From the NCBI GenBank assembly GCA_017534885.1, contig JAFXVR010000050.1, positions 24,903 through 88,902 on the forward strand: a stretch of DNA of 64,000 nucleotides. Reading direction: 5' to 3'. Numbering within the stretch: the first letter of the stretch is position 1; every line of letters begins with the position of its first letter. The notes beneath the pieces were generated by a model. That model saw only the letters and a program-made list of their open reading frames with translations, was not told the DNA's origin and made no database searches. The position numbers were made by a program, and so were the translations under genes. Positions 44,481-52,179 of the stretch are shown here, one piece after another. This stretch comes from Clostridia bacterium (GTDB taxonomy: Bacteria; Bacillota; Clostridia; Christensenellales; Aristaeellaceae).

Positions 44481-44509
44481 TTGTGTTTTCCCGGCGGATA
44501 TGCTATCAT
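44481..44509 (+). promoter_or_regulatory. Sigma-A promoter of the ABC importer operon
   Basis: TTGTGT (44481-44486) and TATCAT (44504-44509) are separated by 17 bp, about 41 bases before the ATG at 44551. The leader is too short for a riboswitch. Confidence 0.6.
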
Positions 44510-44550
44510 GTGCGCGGACAGGAACGCTGTCCGGAAAGGCGGTTATTGCC

Positions 44551-45534
44551 ATGAAAAGAATTGTTTCGTTGCTGCTGACCCTTGCGCTGCTGCTGAGCCT
44601 GTGCGCCGCCGCTTCGGCGGACGAGCCTGCCCTGCGGGTGACGGCGATGAAGGGCCCGACGGGCATGGGCATGGTGCAGCTCATGCGCGCCTGTGAAGAG
44701 GGCGGAGAGCTGGCCGGCCAGAACTGGCAGATCGACATCAAGTCCGCCATCGATGAGGTGACTCCCCTGCTGGTGCGGGGCGAGGTGGACATCGCGGCTA
44801 TCCCGGCCAACCTGGCCAGCGTGCTGTGGAACAACACCCAGGGTGAAATCCAGGTGCTGGCGGTAAACACCCTCGGCGTGCTGTATATTGTGGAAAACGG
44901 TGAGACGGTGCAGACCGCTGAAGACCTGCGCGGCCGCACGATCTATGCCTCCGGCCAGGGCGCCACTCCCGAATATGCCCTCAATTATATCCTGAAGGGC
45001 AAGGGTCTCGAGCCCGGCCAGGACGTGACCATTGAGTGGAAGAGCGAGCACGCCGAGTGCCTGGCCGCCCTGCTGGCGGACGAGGACGGCATCGCCCTCC
45101 TGCCCCAGCCCTTTGTGACCACCGCGCAGATGCAGAACGAGACCGTGCGCGTGGCCCTCGATCTGAACGTCCTCTGGGATGAGCTCCAGTCCGGCGCGGA
45201 GAACCCTTCCGCCCTGCTGACCGGCGTGCTGGTGGTGCGCAAGGCCTATGCCGAAGCCAACCCCGAGACCGTGGCCGCCTTCATGGATGCCTATGCCGCC
45301 TCCGTGGCCTTCGCCCAGACGGACATCGATGCCGCGGCTGAGCTGATCGCCGCCTATGAGATCGTGCCCAAGGCCGCCATCGCCCGCAAAGCCCTGCCCG
45401 CCTGCAACATCGTGTGCATCGAAGGTGAGGAGATGAAGGCCAAGCTCTCCGGTTACCTGGCTGTGCTGTTCGAGGCCAATCCCAAGTCTGTGGGCGGCCA
45501 ACTCCCGGACGAGGCCTTCTACTATATGCGCTGA
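44551..45534 (+). CDS. NitT/TauT-type ABC transporter substrate-binding protein
   Basis: The ~327-residue exported protein has a signal peptide (KRIVSLLLTLALLLSLCAAASA). The NMT1/SsuA-like fold follows (RVTAMKGPTGMGMVQLM; GEVDIAAIPANLAS; IYASGQGATPEYAL). It delivers an organic solute such as a sulfonate or pyrimidine precursor to the permease downstream. The substrate is not evident. The ATG at 44551 follows an AAAGG. Confidence 0.85.
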   Translation: MKRIVSLLLTLALLLSLCAAASADEPALRVTAMKGPTGMGMVQLMRACEEGGELAGQNWQIDIKSAIDEVTPLLVRGEVDIAAIPANLASVLWNNTQGEIQVLAVNTLGVLYIVENGETVQTAEDLRGRTIYASGQGATPEYALNYILKGKGLEPGQDVTIEWKSEHAECLAALLADEDGIALLPQPFVTTAQMQNETVRVALDLNVLWDELQSGAENPSALLTGVLVVRKAYAEANPETVAAFMDAYAASVAFAQTDIDAAAELIAAYEIVPKAAIARKALPACNIVCIEGEEMKAKLSGYLAVLFEANPKSVGGQLPDEAFYYMR

Positions 45535-45582
45535 ATCAATCACTGAAGCGGAGGTTGGGAGCCAGTCCTCCCCGATACATCC

Positions 45583-46329
45583 ATGAAAAAGCCGATGATA
45601 CGCTTCTGGGCGGTGGCAGTCTGGCTGCTGGTATGGCAGACTGCCGCCTGGCTGGTGGGCAAGCCAATCCTGCTGGTCGGGCCTGTGGAGGTGCTGACCC
45701 GGCTTTTTTCGCTGGCCCAGGAGGCCTCCTTCTGGCAGGCGGTCTGGGGCAGCCTGTGGCGCATCGCCGGCGGCTTTTTCCTGGCCTTTGCCCTCAGCGT
45801 GCCGCTCGCCCTGGGCGCCAGCCGGCTGAGATGGCTGCGGGAGCTGCTCTCCCCGCTGATGCTCACCATCAAGACGGTGCCCGTCGCCTCTTTCATCATT
45901 CTCGCGCTGATCTGGTTCTCCTCCCGCACCCTCTCGATCCTGATTTCCTTCCTGATGGTGCTGCCCATCCTGTACAGCCACCTGCTGGACGGCCTCGGGC
46001 AGGTGGATCGGAACCTGCGGGAGATGGCAGCGGTCTTCCGGGTACCGCGCCTGCGCTATCTGCGCTGTGTCGCCCTGCCCCAGCTCATGCCGGCCTTTCT
46101 CACGGGCTGCCGCATCGCCTTGGGGCTGGGCTGGAAGGCCGGCATCGCCGCCGAGGTCATCGGCACACCGGCGGGCACCATCGGCAAATGGCTGCAGCAG
46201 GCCAAGCTCTATCTGGACACGCCTGATCTCTTTGCCTGGACAGTCACGGTGGTGGCCCTGTCGGTCTGTTTTGAGCGGCTGACGCTGCTGTGCCTGCGCG
46301 GGCTGCAGCGGCTGCTGGAAAGGGTGTGA
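45583..46329 (+). CDS. NitT/TauT-type ABC transporter permease
   Basis: The 248-residue protein has about six TM helices. The EAA-type loop is AEVIGTPAGTIGKWL. It belongs to the SsuC/TauC/ThiX permease family. It sits 48 bases after the binding protein and 3 before the ATPase. Confidence 0.9.
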   Translation: MKKPMIRFWAVAVWLLVWQTAAWLVGKPILLVGPVEVLTRLFSLAQEASFWQAVWGSLWRIAGGFFLAFALSVPLALGASRLRWLRELLSPLMLTIKTVPVASFIILALIWFSSRTLSILISFLMVLPILYSHLLDGLGQVDRNLREMAAVFRVPRLRYLRCVALPQLMPAFLTGCRIALGLGWKAGIAAEVIGTPAGTIGKWLQQAKLYLDTPDLFAWTVTVVALSVCFERLTLLCLRGLQRLLERV

Positions 46330-46332
46330 GCC

Positions 46333-46932
46333 ATGGACATCGTCATCAAGGGCCTGTGCAAGGCCTATCAGCGGCCGGTGCTGACAAACCTTAACCTGAC
46401 GCTCCCCGCTCATCAGGTGACCGCGCTGATGGCCCCCTCCGGCGCGGGCAAAACCACCCTGCTCCGTCTGATACTGGGGCTTGAGAAGCCGGACGCCGGG
46501 GAGATCACCGGGCTTGAAGGCCAGCGCCTCGCCGCCGCCTTTCAGGAGGATCGGCTGCTGGAGCATCTCTCCGCTGTCGACAATATCCGCCTGGTCATCC
46601 CCGCGCTGACGGAAAAGGACATTCTGCCGCACCTGAAGGCCTTCCAGATTGAAAACGCCGCCCGTCAGCCGGTGCGGGAGCTGTCAGGCGGCATGCGCAG
46701 GCGGGTCGCCCTGCTGCGGGCGCTCCTGGCTGAAGCAGACGTTCTGCTGCTGGACGAGCCTTTTAATGCCCTGGATGAGGCCACCCGGGCGCAGGTCATC
46801 CGCGCCGCCGCCGCCCTGCTCCGGAACCGCACCACCCTGCTGGTGACCCATGACGAGGGTGAAGCGGCCCTGATGGGCGCAAGGGTGATTCACCTGGCCG
46901 CGGCGGACAGCGCTTCGCCTCAGCCCGGCTGA
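46333..46932 (+). CDS. Compact NitT/TauT-type ABC ATPase
   Basis: The 199-residue ATPase has Walker A APSGAGKTTLL, signature LSGGMRRRVALLRALL and Walker B VLLLDEPFNALDEATR. It is smaller than most SsuB/TauB subunits (240-270 residues) and lacks a C-terminal regulatory part. Its last 13 bases overlap the end of the convergent regulator gene. Confidence 0.9.
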   Translation: MDIVIKGLCKAYQRPVLTNLNLTLPAHQVTALMAPSGAGKTTLLRLILGLEKPDAGEITGLEGQRLAAAFQEDRLLEHLSAVDNIRLVIPALTEKDILPHLKAFQIENAARQPVRELSGGMRRRVALLRALLAEADVLLLDEPFNALDEATRAQVIRAAAALLRNRTTLLVTHDEGEAALMGARVIHLAAADSASPQPG

Positions 46933-48089
46933 CCGGCGGCCCTGTCGGCCCAGGCCTTCCACCGGGGATCATTTTCCATTTCCGCCCTGACCTCACCGCG
47001 CCTGGGCACACACCACCAGGGCCAGACTTCCGGCAGCTCAGCGCTGAAGTTCAGGCCCTCCGGCAGGGTTTCCGCGTGAATCTTCACATGGCGCAGCAGC
47101 GGGGACGTGAAGCATTCCGGGCTCTCATCCCGCAGCCGGTCAAAGGTCTGCGCATGGGCCAGAGCCGAGTCCAGCGCTTCAAACGCGGTGTCCTTCTCCC
47201 CGGCCAGCCAGAGATAATAGGATCGAAGCAGCTGAAGGCCGGCAAGCCATTCGCTGCTTTTTCCGTAGCAGCCGTCGGTGCAGACCAGGCGGAACATCTC
47301 CGCCGCGTTGTCCAGCAGTTCAGCGGCGTCCTCCGGGAACAGATGCAGATCGGTCATGACCATGCGCTGCATCAGCCCGGAGGCGCAGTGAACGGCCTGG
47401 AGCAGCGCCTCCCCGCAGGCGGTCAGCTCTTCCCTTCCGTCAAAGGCGTTGATCCTCAGCATCGCCCCGCTTTCATTGAAGCCTGGGGCGGCCTCCGCGA
47501 GGGTCAGCGCCTTTTCGCGTTCACCCAGGTTCTTGTACAGCTGGGACAGCTTCTGGACGGCCTCCCGGCGCAGCGGGCCGGCCTTGAGGGTCTCCAGCAG
47601 CTTCTCGAAGAGCCGCATGGCCTCCTGCCACTCGTGGTAAGCCCGGTGCCGCGCCGTGTCGTAGACGCTGTATCCCTCCGCGTCTTCGATGTGATGCTCT
47701 CCATAGCGCACATAGCCCGCGTTATACAGCGCCGAGGCTAAGGCAAAGGTCAGCTTCTCATGCCCCGGAAACTCGATCACCGCCTCCCGCGCCAGCGCGA
47801 CGCATGCGTCCATGCTGATATTGATGCCGTTGTTCTCCCGGATCATCCCGATGATCCGCTCATACAGCGCCTCCGCCTTTTTCGCCCTGTCCCGCTCATA
47901 GCCGAAGAGCTCGTCGATGGAGACGCTGAAATAGCTGGCGATGGACGGAATCAGCTCCACATCCGGGCAGCAGATCCCGTTCTCCCAGCGGGAAACCGCC
48001 TGCGCCGTCACGCCCAGCTCGCCCGCCAGCGCCTCCTGTGTCCGTCCGTCCCGCTGGCGGAGCTCCCTGATCCGTTCACCCAGTTTCAT
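46920..48089 (-). CDS. XRE-family regulator with TPR-like C-terminal region
   Basis: The 389-residue protein has an N-terminal HTH (TQEALAGELGVTAQAVSRWENG) for DNA binding. A long helical, TPR-like region follows (repeats of about 35 residues with A-x-x-L-Y patterns), typical of peptide-sensing RRNPP/Rgg-like or tetratricopeptide regulators. No small-peptide gene was found next to it. It may sense a ligand through the TPR. The ATG at 48089 has AGGA upstream. Confidence 0.85.
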   Translation of the reverse strand: MKLGERIRELRQRDGRTQEALAGELGVTAQAVSRWENGICCPDVELIPSIASYFSVSIDELFGYERDRAKKAEALYERIIGMIRENNGINISMDACVALAREAVIEFPGHEKLTFALASALYNAGYVRYGEHHIEDAEGYSVYDTARHRAYHEWQEAMRLFEKLLETLKAGPLRREAVQKLSQLYKNLGEREKALTLAEAAPGFNESGAMLRINAFDGREELTACGEALLQAVHCASGLMQRMVMTDLHLFPEDAAELLDNAAEMFRLVCTDGCYGKSSEWLAGLQLLRSYYLWLAGEKDTAFEALDSALAHAQTFDRLRDESPECFTSPLLRHVKIHAETLPEGLNFSAELPEVWPWWCVPRRGEVRAEMENDPRWKAWADRAAGQPG

Positions 48090-48130
48090 CCTGAATCACT
48101 CCTGTCGCTTTGCTTCACCGGTGTGACTGC

Positions 48131-48159
48131 ATTGTAACAGAGCGGCGGCAGGGAATCAA
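48131..48159 (-). promoter_or_regulatory. Sigma-A promoter of the XRE-TPR regulator gene
   Basis: Minus-strand TTGATT and TACAAT are separated by 17 bp, about 45 bases before the ATG at 48089. It sets the left limit of the phage remnant. Confidence 0.65.
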
Positions 48160-48196
48160 TGATCAATCTGTTGTTTTGATTTCAACCGGTTGTTGA

Positions 48197-48901
48197 GTGC
48201 GCGGCAGATTCCCGTGGTATCATAAGCAGATCGCCAACGCGGTGACGCAGGGCATCCTGCAGGGCGAGATCATCGACAAGATTGCAAAGCGCATCGGCGA
48301 GACCACCGGCGAGAGGAGCCGTGCTGCCATGATCCGCAATGCGCGCACCGCCATGACCAGCGCTCAGAATGCCGGGCGGATCGAGGCCATGCACCAGCAG
48401 CAGGGCATGGGCATCACGGTACAGAAGAAATGGATAGCGGCGCACGACCCCCGCACCCGCCCGGCACACCTGACGCTGCACGGCCAGACCGTGGATGTGG
48501 ACGAGCCGTTCAAAAGTATGCTGGGTGAGATCATGTTTCCAGGAGACCCGGCGGCGGCTCCGGCGAATGTGTACAACTGCAGGTGTGCGCTGGGGTATGT
48601 GTATCCGGAGTATCAGCCGCATATTCAGCGGCGGGATAACGAAACCGGGGAGATCATCGATCGCGATATTACATACGAAGAATGGAAAAAGTATAAAGTT
48701 GCCGCAAGCCCTGCTCCAATAACAAGGGTAACATATGGCAAAGCCGTTTCTTCTATCAAGTCGAAATACAGACGTGGCGTGAAAGAAATGCTTGATAATG
48801 CGCCGCAGGCAATCCGCGACGTTTGGAAGAAACACAAGCGTGCTCTGTTCCCGCCGCAGTTCGATGCTGATCCCGCAAAGGGGCTCGCGTACGTGCATTA
48901 A
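48197..48901 (+). pseudogene. Phage minor head protein remnant (SPP1 gp7/MuF family), 5'-truncated
   Basis: About 234 codons remain. They contain the MuF-type C-terminal domain: WIAAHDPRTRPAHLTLHGQ, PFKSMLGEIMFPGDP and NVYNCRCALGYV. Full proteins of this family are longer and begin with a portal-linked N-terminus, missing here. There is no SD before the GTG at 48197. No portal, capsid or terminase gene flanks it. The following ~60 residues (KKYKVAASPAPITRV onward) are a C-terminal extension. Confidence 0.8.
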
Positions 48902-49145
48902 GTTAGCGGCGTTCTACACCATCCGGAACGAGTTGTTTGGGAAGCACGAAAGGTTGGATAAACCTGCGGAGTACTCATACGCGCCAGACCCGAATGCTGT
49001 GGTCATCGATATTGACTCGGATTTTGCCCGCCAGATTGACGGAAAGAATCAAGCCGCTGTTTGGCCGGTGATAAACGAATTGATGGATGCGATCAAAGTA
49101 CTGCATCCGCGATTGTACAGCGCCGTGATGGACAAGCTGGGATAA
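48902..49145 (+). pseudogene. Fragment of a second phage-associated frame
   Basis: A frame continuing past the first stop in a different register reads KLAAFYTIRNELFGKHERLDKPAEY and ends DAIKVLHPRLYSAVMDKLG at 49145. It has no SD or clear start. It may be the C-terminal continuation of the MuF-type protein after a frameshift, or the remnant of a small neighbouring gene. I recognise no family. Confidence 0.4.
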
Positions 49146-49172
49146 GACGAGCCGTCCCTTCGGGGGTGGCTT

Positions 49173-49206
49173 TTGCCTACCGTTTTGCCTACCATTTTGC
49201 CTACCA
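49173..49206. repeat. Three tandem copies of an 11-base unit (TTTTGCCTACC)
   Basis: The unit TTTTGCCTACC occurs three times in a row with single-base joints, between the phage fragment and the tRNA terminator. It may be the tail of a lost integrase gene or an attachment-related repeat. Confidence 0.7.
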
Positions 49207-49250
49207 AAACCGTGCTCGTTTTCTTTTTTTTCGTGGCGGGCGAGCATGAG

Positions 49251-49284
49251 AAAAGCCCTGCAGACCGTGATCTGCAAGGCTTTT
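49251..49284 (-). terminator. Intrinsic terminator of the tRNA transcript
   Basis: AAAAGCCCTGCAGA pairs with TCTGCAAGGCTTTT (one mismatch). On the minus strand it follows the tRNA-Met gene by about 6 bases. Confidence 0.8.
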
Positions 49285-49289
49285 GTGAG

Positions 49290-49363
49290 TGGCTCCGGTT
49301 GGACTCGAACCAACGACACTCCGGGTATGAACCGAATGCTCTAGCCAGCTGAGCTACAGAGCC
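49290..49363 (-). tRNA. tRNA-Met (elongator type, CAU)
   Basis: The 74-nt cloverleaf has acceptor GGCTCTG/CGGAGCC, D-arm GCTC/GAGC, anticodon loop TTCATAC and T-arm GTTGG/CCAAC. The anticodon arm resembles B. subtilis elongator tRNA-Met, though a lysidine-modified tRNA-Ile2 also has CAU. CCA is not encoded. Confidence 0.9.
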
Positions 49364-49367
49364 ACAG

Positions 49368-49441
<74 letters not shown>

Positions 49442-49469
49442 TCATTGCCGCCGTCCGGCAGCAACATGA

Positions 49470-49498
49470 ATAATACATGATTTTGCGCTTTCTGTCAA
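49470..49498 (-). promoter_or_regulatory. Sigma-A promoter of the fMet-Met tRNA pair
   Basis: Minus-strand TTGACA and TATTAT are separated by 17 bp, a near-consensus promoter about 30 bases before tRNA-fMet. Confidence 0.8.
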
Positions 49499-49564
49499 GC
49501 ACTTTCCAAAATTTGTGTGCAAAGCCGCCGGCAGCCCGCACAGGCCGCTCGTTTTCTCCCATCC

Positions 49565-50566
49565 TCACAGGGGCTTGACAAAGCAGATGATCCGGTTGGC
49601 CTCCGTGAAGCCCAGGCCCAGGTGGAAGCGCAGGCTCTCCTCGTTGGTGAGCTCGCAGTCGCTGGCGAATTCCCGGCAGCCTGCCTCCCGGGCCCATCCT
49701 TCACAGGCCCTCAGCAGCGCGCCCGCGATGCCCTGCCGCCTGTAGGCCTCCGCCACATAGATGCCCTCCAGGTAGCCGACAGGGCTGGACGCCGTGCCCT
49801 CCACATAGTCATGCCGGAGCTGGCTCTGGGCAAAGGCGATCGTCCGTCCGTCCGCTTCCGCCAGAAAGACCGCGCAGGAAGCCTCCGCCAGCAGGGAGGT
49901 CAGCTCCTCCGCCATCTCTTCCGCCGTATGCTCCGGCCAGAGCGCCGCGGCCAGTTCAGCCACAGCGGGTGCGTCCTCCTTCCCCGCCCGGCGGACGGAT
50001 CCAGGGCTCTTCACAGGCGCTTTTTCCGCGCTGTCACCCCGCCTTGTCAGCTTCTTGGACAGGAACAGAATCAGGCTGTCATCGTTGGCGGGAACCGGGC
50101 CATAGGCTTCGCACGGCTGATTTCCGTACCACACGCCCGAACCATCCGGCACGTAGCCCCGCCGTACGTACAGCCGCTGGGCGCTGCCATAGCCGGAGTG
50201 GAGGCCGACCCCGAGGTATACCGTGTCCGCGTAGCGGGCGGCGACAGCCTCAGCCGCCTCCATCAGCCGTGTGCCGATGCCCCTCCGGCGGTACTTCTCA
50301 AGCACCCCGAAGTCCACGATCTCCGGATATCCCTTTCCGTCGAAAGCGCCGCCCTTCGCGTCGGGGTACACATTGATGTACCCGGCGGGGTTTCCCTGAT
50401 ATTCCGCCACAAGGGCGACGCAAAGCCCGGCCTCCTGATCCTTCAGCCGCATGAGATATTTGTCCGGCGTGGCATTCCAGCCCTGCCGGACTTCCTCGTC
50501 GGCGATGATCTGCGCATCCGAATGCCGCATCCGCCGGATGATGATATCCGCATCCTGCCCGCTCAT
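49565..50566 (-). CDS. Fusion of a GNAT acetyltransferase and an AAC(6')-like acetyltransferase domain
   Basis: The ~333-residue protein carries two GNAT folds. The N-terminal domain (1-180) has VLEKYRRRGIGTRLMEAAE. The C-terminal domain (about 190-333) has VAEAYRRQGIAGALL, preceded by YVEGTASSPVGYLEGI and followed by EFASDCELTNEES. That block is close to chromosomal aminoglycoside 6'-N-acetyltransferases of the AAC(6')-Ig/Ih type. The ATG at 50566 follows GGGAG. It is 11 bases after the GNAT-HIT gene. Whether it modifies aminoglycosides or a physiological amine is unknown. Confidence 0.8.
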   Translation of the reverse strand: MSGQDADIIIRRMRHSDAQIIADEEVRQGWNATPDKYLMRLKDQEAGLCVALVAEYQGNPAGYINVYPDAKGGAFDGKGYPEIVDFGVLEKYRRRGIGTRLMEAAEAVAARYADTVYLGVGLHSGYGSAQRLYVRRGYVPDGSGVWYGNQPCEAYGPVPANDDSLILFLSKKLTRRGDSAEKAPVKSPGSVRRAGKEDAPAVAELAAALWPEHTAEEMAEELTSLLAEASCAVFLAEADGRTIAFAQSQLRHDYVEGTASSPVGYLEGIYVAEAYRRQGIAGALLRACEGWAREAGCREFASDCELTNEESLRFHLGLGFTEANRIICFVKPL

Positions 50567-50577
50567 CTGTTTCTCCC

Positions 50578-51561
50578 TCACTTGGTCCCGTCCGGTATCA
50601 GCCTGTCCAGCTCTGTGTTCAGCGCCGCCTTCAGTTCCTCCAGCTTTTCCGGGGAGGGCAGCCAGGCCTCGCTGTTCATGTCCTGCACCTGCCAGACCGG
50701 CCCCGGCCTGGGCGTGTCCCCGGCCCGGCGCGGAAAGAGGTGCCAGTGCATATGCCGGCCGATTCCCGCGCCCAGCAGCTCATAGTTCATCTTGTCCGGA
50801 TGAAAGGCCTTCTGCACCGCCTCCGCCGTCATGGCCATATCCCGCAGGAAGGCTGCGCGGAAGTCCGGGGAAAGCTGGTCCAGCTCCGTGGCGTGCTCCT
50901 TGCACAGCAGAAGGGTGTAGCCCTCAAAGCGCTGATGATCGCCGATGACCACATAGCCCGTCTCCAGCTCCCGCACAAAATACGGGTTCTCCTTCCGCTG
51001 AATCAGCCCGATCCGGTCGCAGATCAGGCACTTTTCCGGCGGCTGCGGGAAATTCCTCCGGTAGAGCCTGGCCGGAAAGGTCTCGCTGCCGTCCAGTTTG
51101 GCATAGGAAGTGTCCCCCACATAGCGCATGCCCATCTTTTCCATCACCCGCTGACTCCGGTGGTTTTCCGCGGCGAAAACGCCCTCAATGGCCTCCACCG
51201 GGCGGGTCTCGCGGATGTGGCTGATCAGCGCGTTCAGCATCTCGACGGTATAGCCGTGCCCCCACTGGTCAGCCCGGAGGTTGTATCCGATCATCCAGGC
51301 GTTCCGCTCCGGATGCCAGACCAGTCCGCCGCTGCCGATCAGCTCGCCGGTTTCCTTCAGCACGATGCCCTCATCGTAGGAATCCGGATTGTCCGGGTCG
51401 CGGCTCTCCAGCCAGGCCCGCACATCCTCCACCCGATGGTACAGGGGGTAGATCATCCAGCGGTTGACCTCGGGATCCCCGCACCAGCGGAAGGCCGCCT
51501 CCGCGTCGTCCGGGGTCAGGGGTCTCAGGATCAGGCGGCCGGTGTCCAGGTTGATTCTCAT
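50578..51561 (-). CDS. RimJ-like GNAT fused to a HIT-family domain
   Basis: The 327-residue protein has an N-terminal RimJ/RimL-type GNAT (LDTGRLILRPLTPDDAEA; GYNLRADQWGHGYTVEML) to about residue 170. A C-terminal HIT domain follows, with CLIC near 176 and GIGRHMHWHLFP (HxHxH) near 275. HIT proteins cleave or transfer nucleotide phosphates. The pairing of acetyl transfer and nucleotide chemistry in one chain is unusual. It is 24 bases after msrA. Confidence 0.85.
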   Translation of the reverse strand: MRINLDTGRLILRPLTPDDAEAAFRWCGDPEVNRWMIYPLYHRVEDVRAWLESRDPDNPDSYDEGIVLKETGELIGSGGLVWHPERNAWMIGYNLRADQWGHGYTVEMLNALISHIRETRPVEAIEGVFAAENHRSQRVMEKMGMRYVGDTSYAKLDGSETFPARLYRRNFPQPPEKCLICDRIGLIQRKENPYFVRELETGYVVIGDHQRFEGYTLLLCKEHATELDQLSPDFRAAFLRDMAMTAEAVQKAFHPDKMNYELLGAGIGRHMHWHLFPRRAGDTPRPGPVWQVQDMNSEAWLPSPEKLEELKAALNTELDRLIPDGTK

Positions 51562-51585
51562 GCGCTTGTCCTCCCGCTGTCCGTG

Positions 51586-52101
51586 TCAGGCGTAGGCCGC
51601 CGGGTCAACGGTCTTCACCCAGTTGATCTCCGCCCAGGGGACATGGCAGTAGCCGCCCGGATTCTTGTCCAGGTACTGCTGATGGGCTTCCTCGGCGGTG
51701 TAAAAGCAGGCCAGGGGCAGACACTCCACCGCCAGCGGCTTGGTGTAACGGGCAGCCAGCTCCTGAAGCGCCGCCCGGATCACGGGCTCGTCCGCCGGGT
51801 CGGTGCAGTACACGCCCGTCCGGTACTGATGCCCGATGTCGTGGCCCTGCTGATCCACCGCGCAGGGATCGATGATGCGGAAGAACAGCCGCAGCAGGGC
51901 GGTGAGGGGCAGCCGCGCCTCGTCATAGTCGACGCGGACGGTCTCGGCGTGGCCCGTATCCCCTTTCTTGACCTGCGCGTAGCTGGGGCACTCGAGACTG
52001 CCGTTGGCAAAGCCCACCTCGGTCCCGATGACGCCGGCGATGTTCGCGATGTATTTCTGCACGCCCCAGTAGCAGCCGCCAGCCAGATAGATTGTCTTCA
52101 T
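51586..52101 (-). CDS. msrA: Peptide methionine-S-sulfoxide reductase
   Basis: The 171-residue protein has the catalytic GGCYWG motif near residue 9, GYANG-like GFANGSLECPSYAQV, and GHAETVRV and IIDP signatures of MsrA. It reduces methionine-S-sulfoxide in proteins. The catalytic Cys is in CYWG (CFWG in most). The ATG at 52101 has AGGAGG nearby. Confidence 0.94.
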   Translation of the reverse strand: MKTIYLAGGCYWGVQKYIANIAGVIGTEVGFANGSLECPSYAQVKKGDTGHAETVRVDYDEARLPLTALLRLFFRIIDPCAVDQQGHDIGHQYRTGVYCTDPADEPVIRAALQELAARYTKPLAVECLPLACFYTAEEAHQQYLDKNPGGYCHVPWAEINWVKTVDPAAYA

Positions 52102-52126
52102 GAACGCCTCCTGCGTGTCAGGTTTC

Positions 52127-52162
52127 AAAAAGGGAAACCTTCCCGGTCAGAGAAGGCTTCCC
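52127..52162 (-). terminator. Intrinsic terminator after the prsA-like gene
   Basis: On the minus strand GGGAAGCCTTC pairs with GAAGGTTTCCC (11 bp, one G-U) and is followed by TTTTT. It lies upstream of msrA, so msrA may be read only by leaky termination. Confidence 0.75.
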
Positions 52163-52179
52163 TGTGCATCCTGTCTGTC

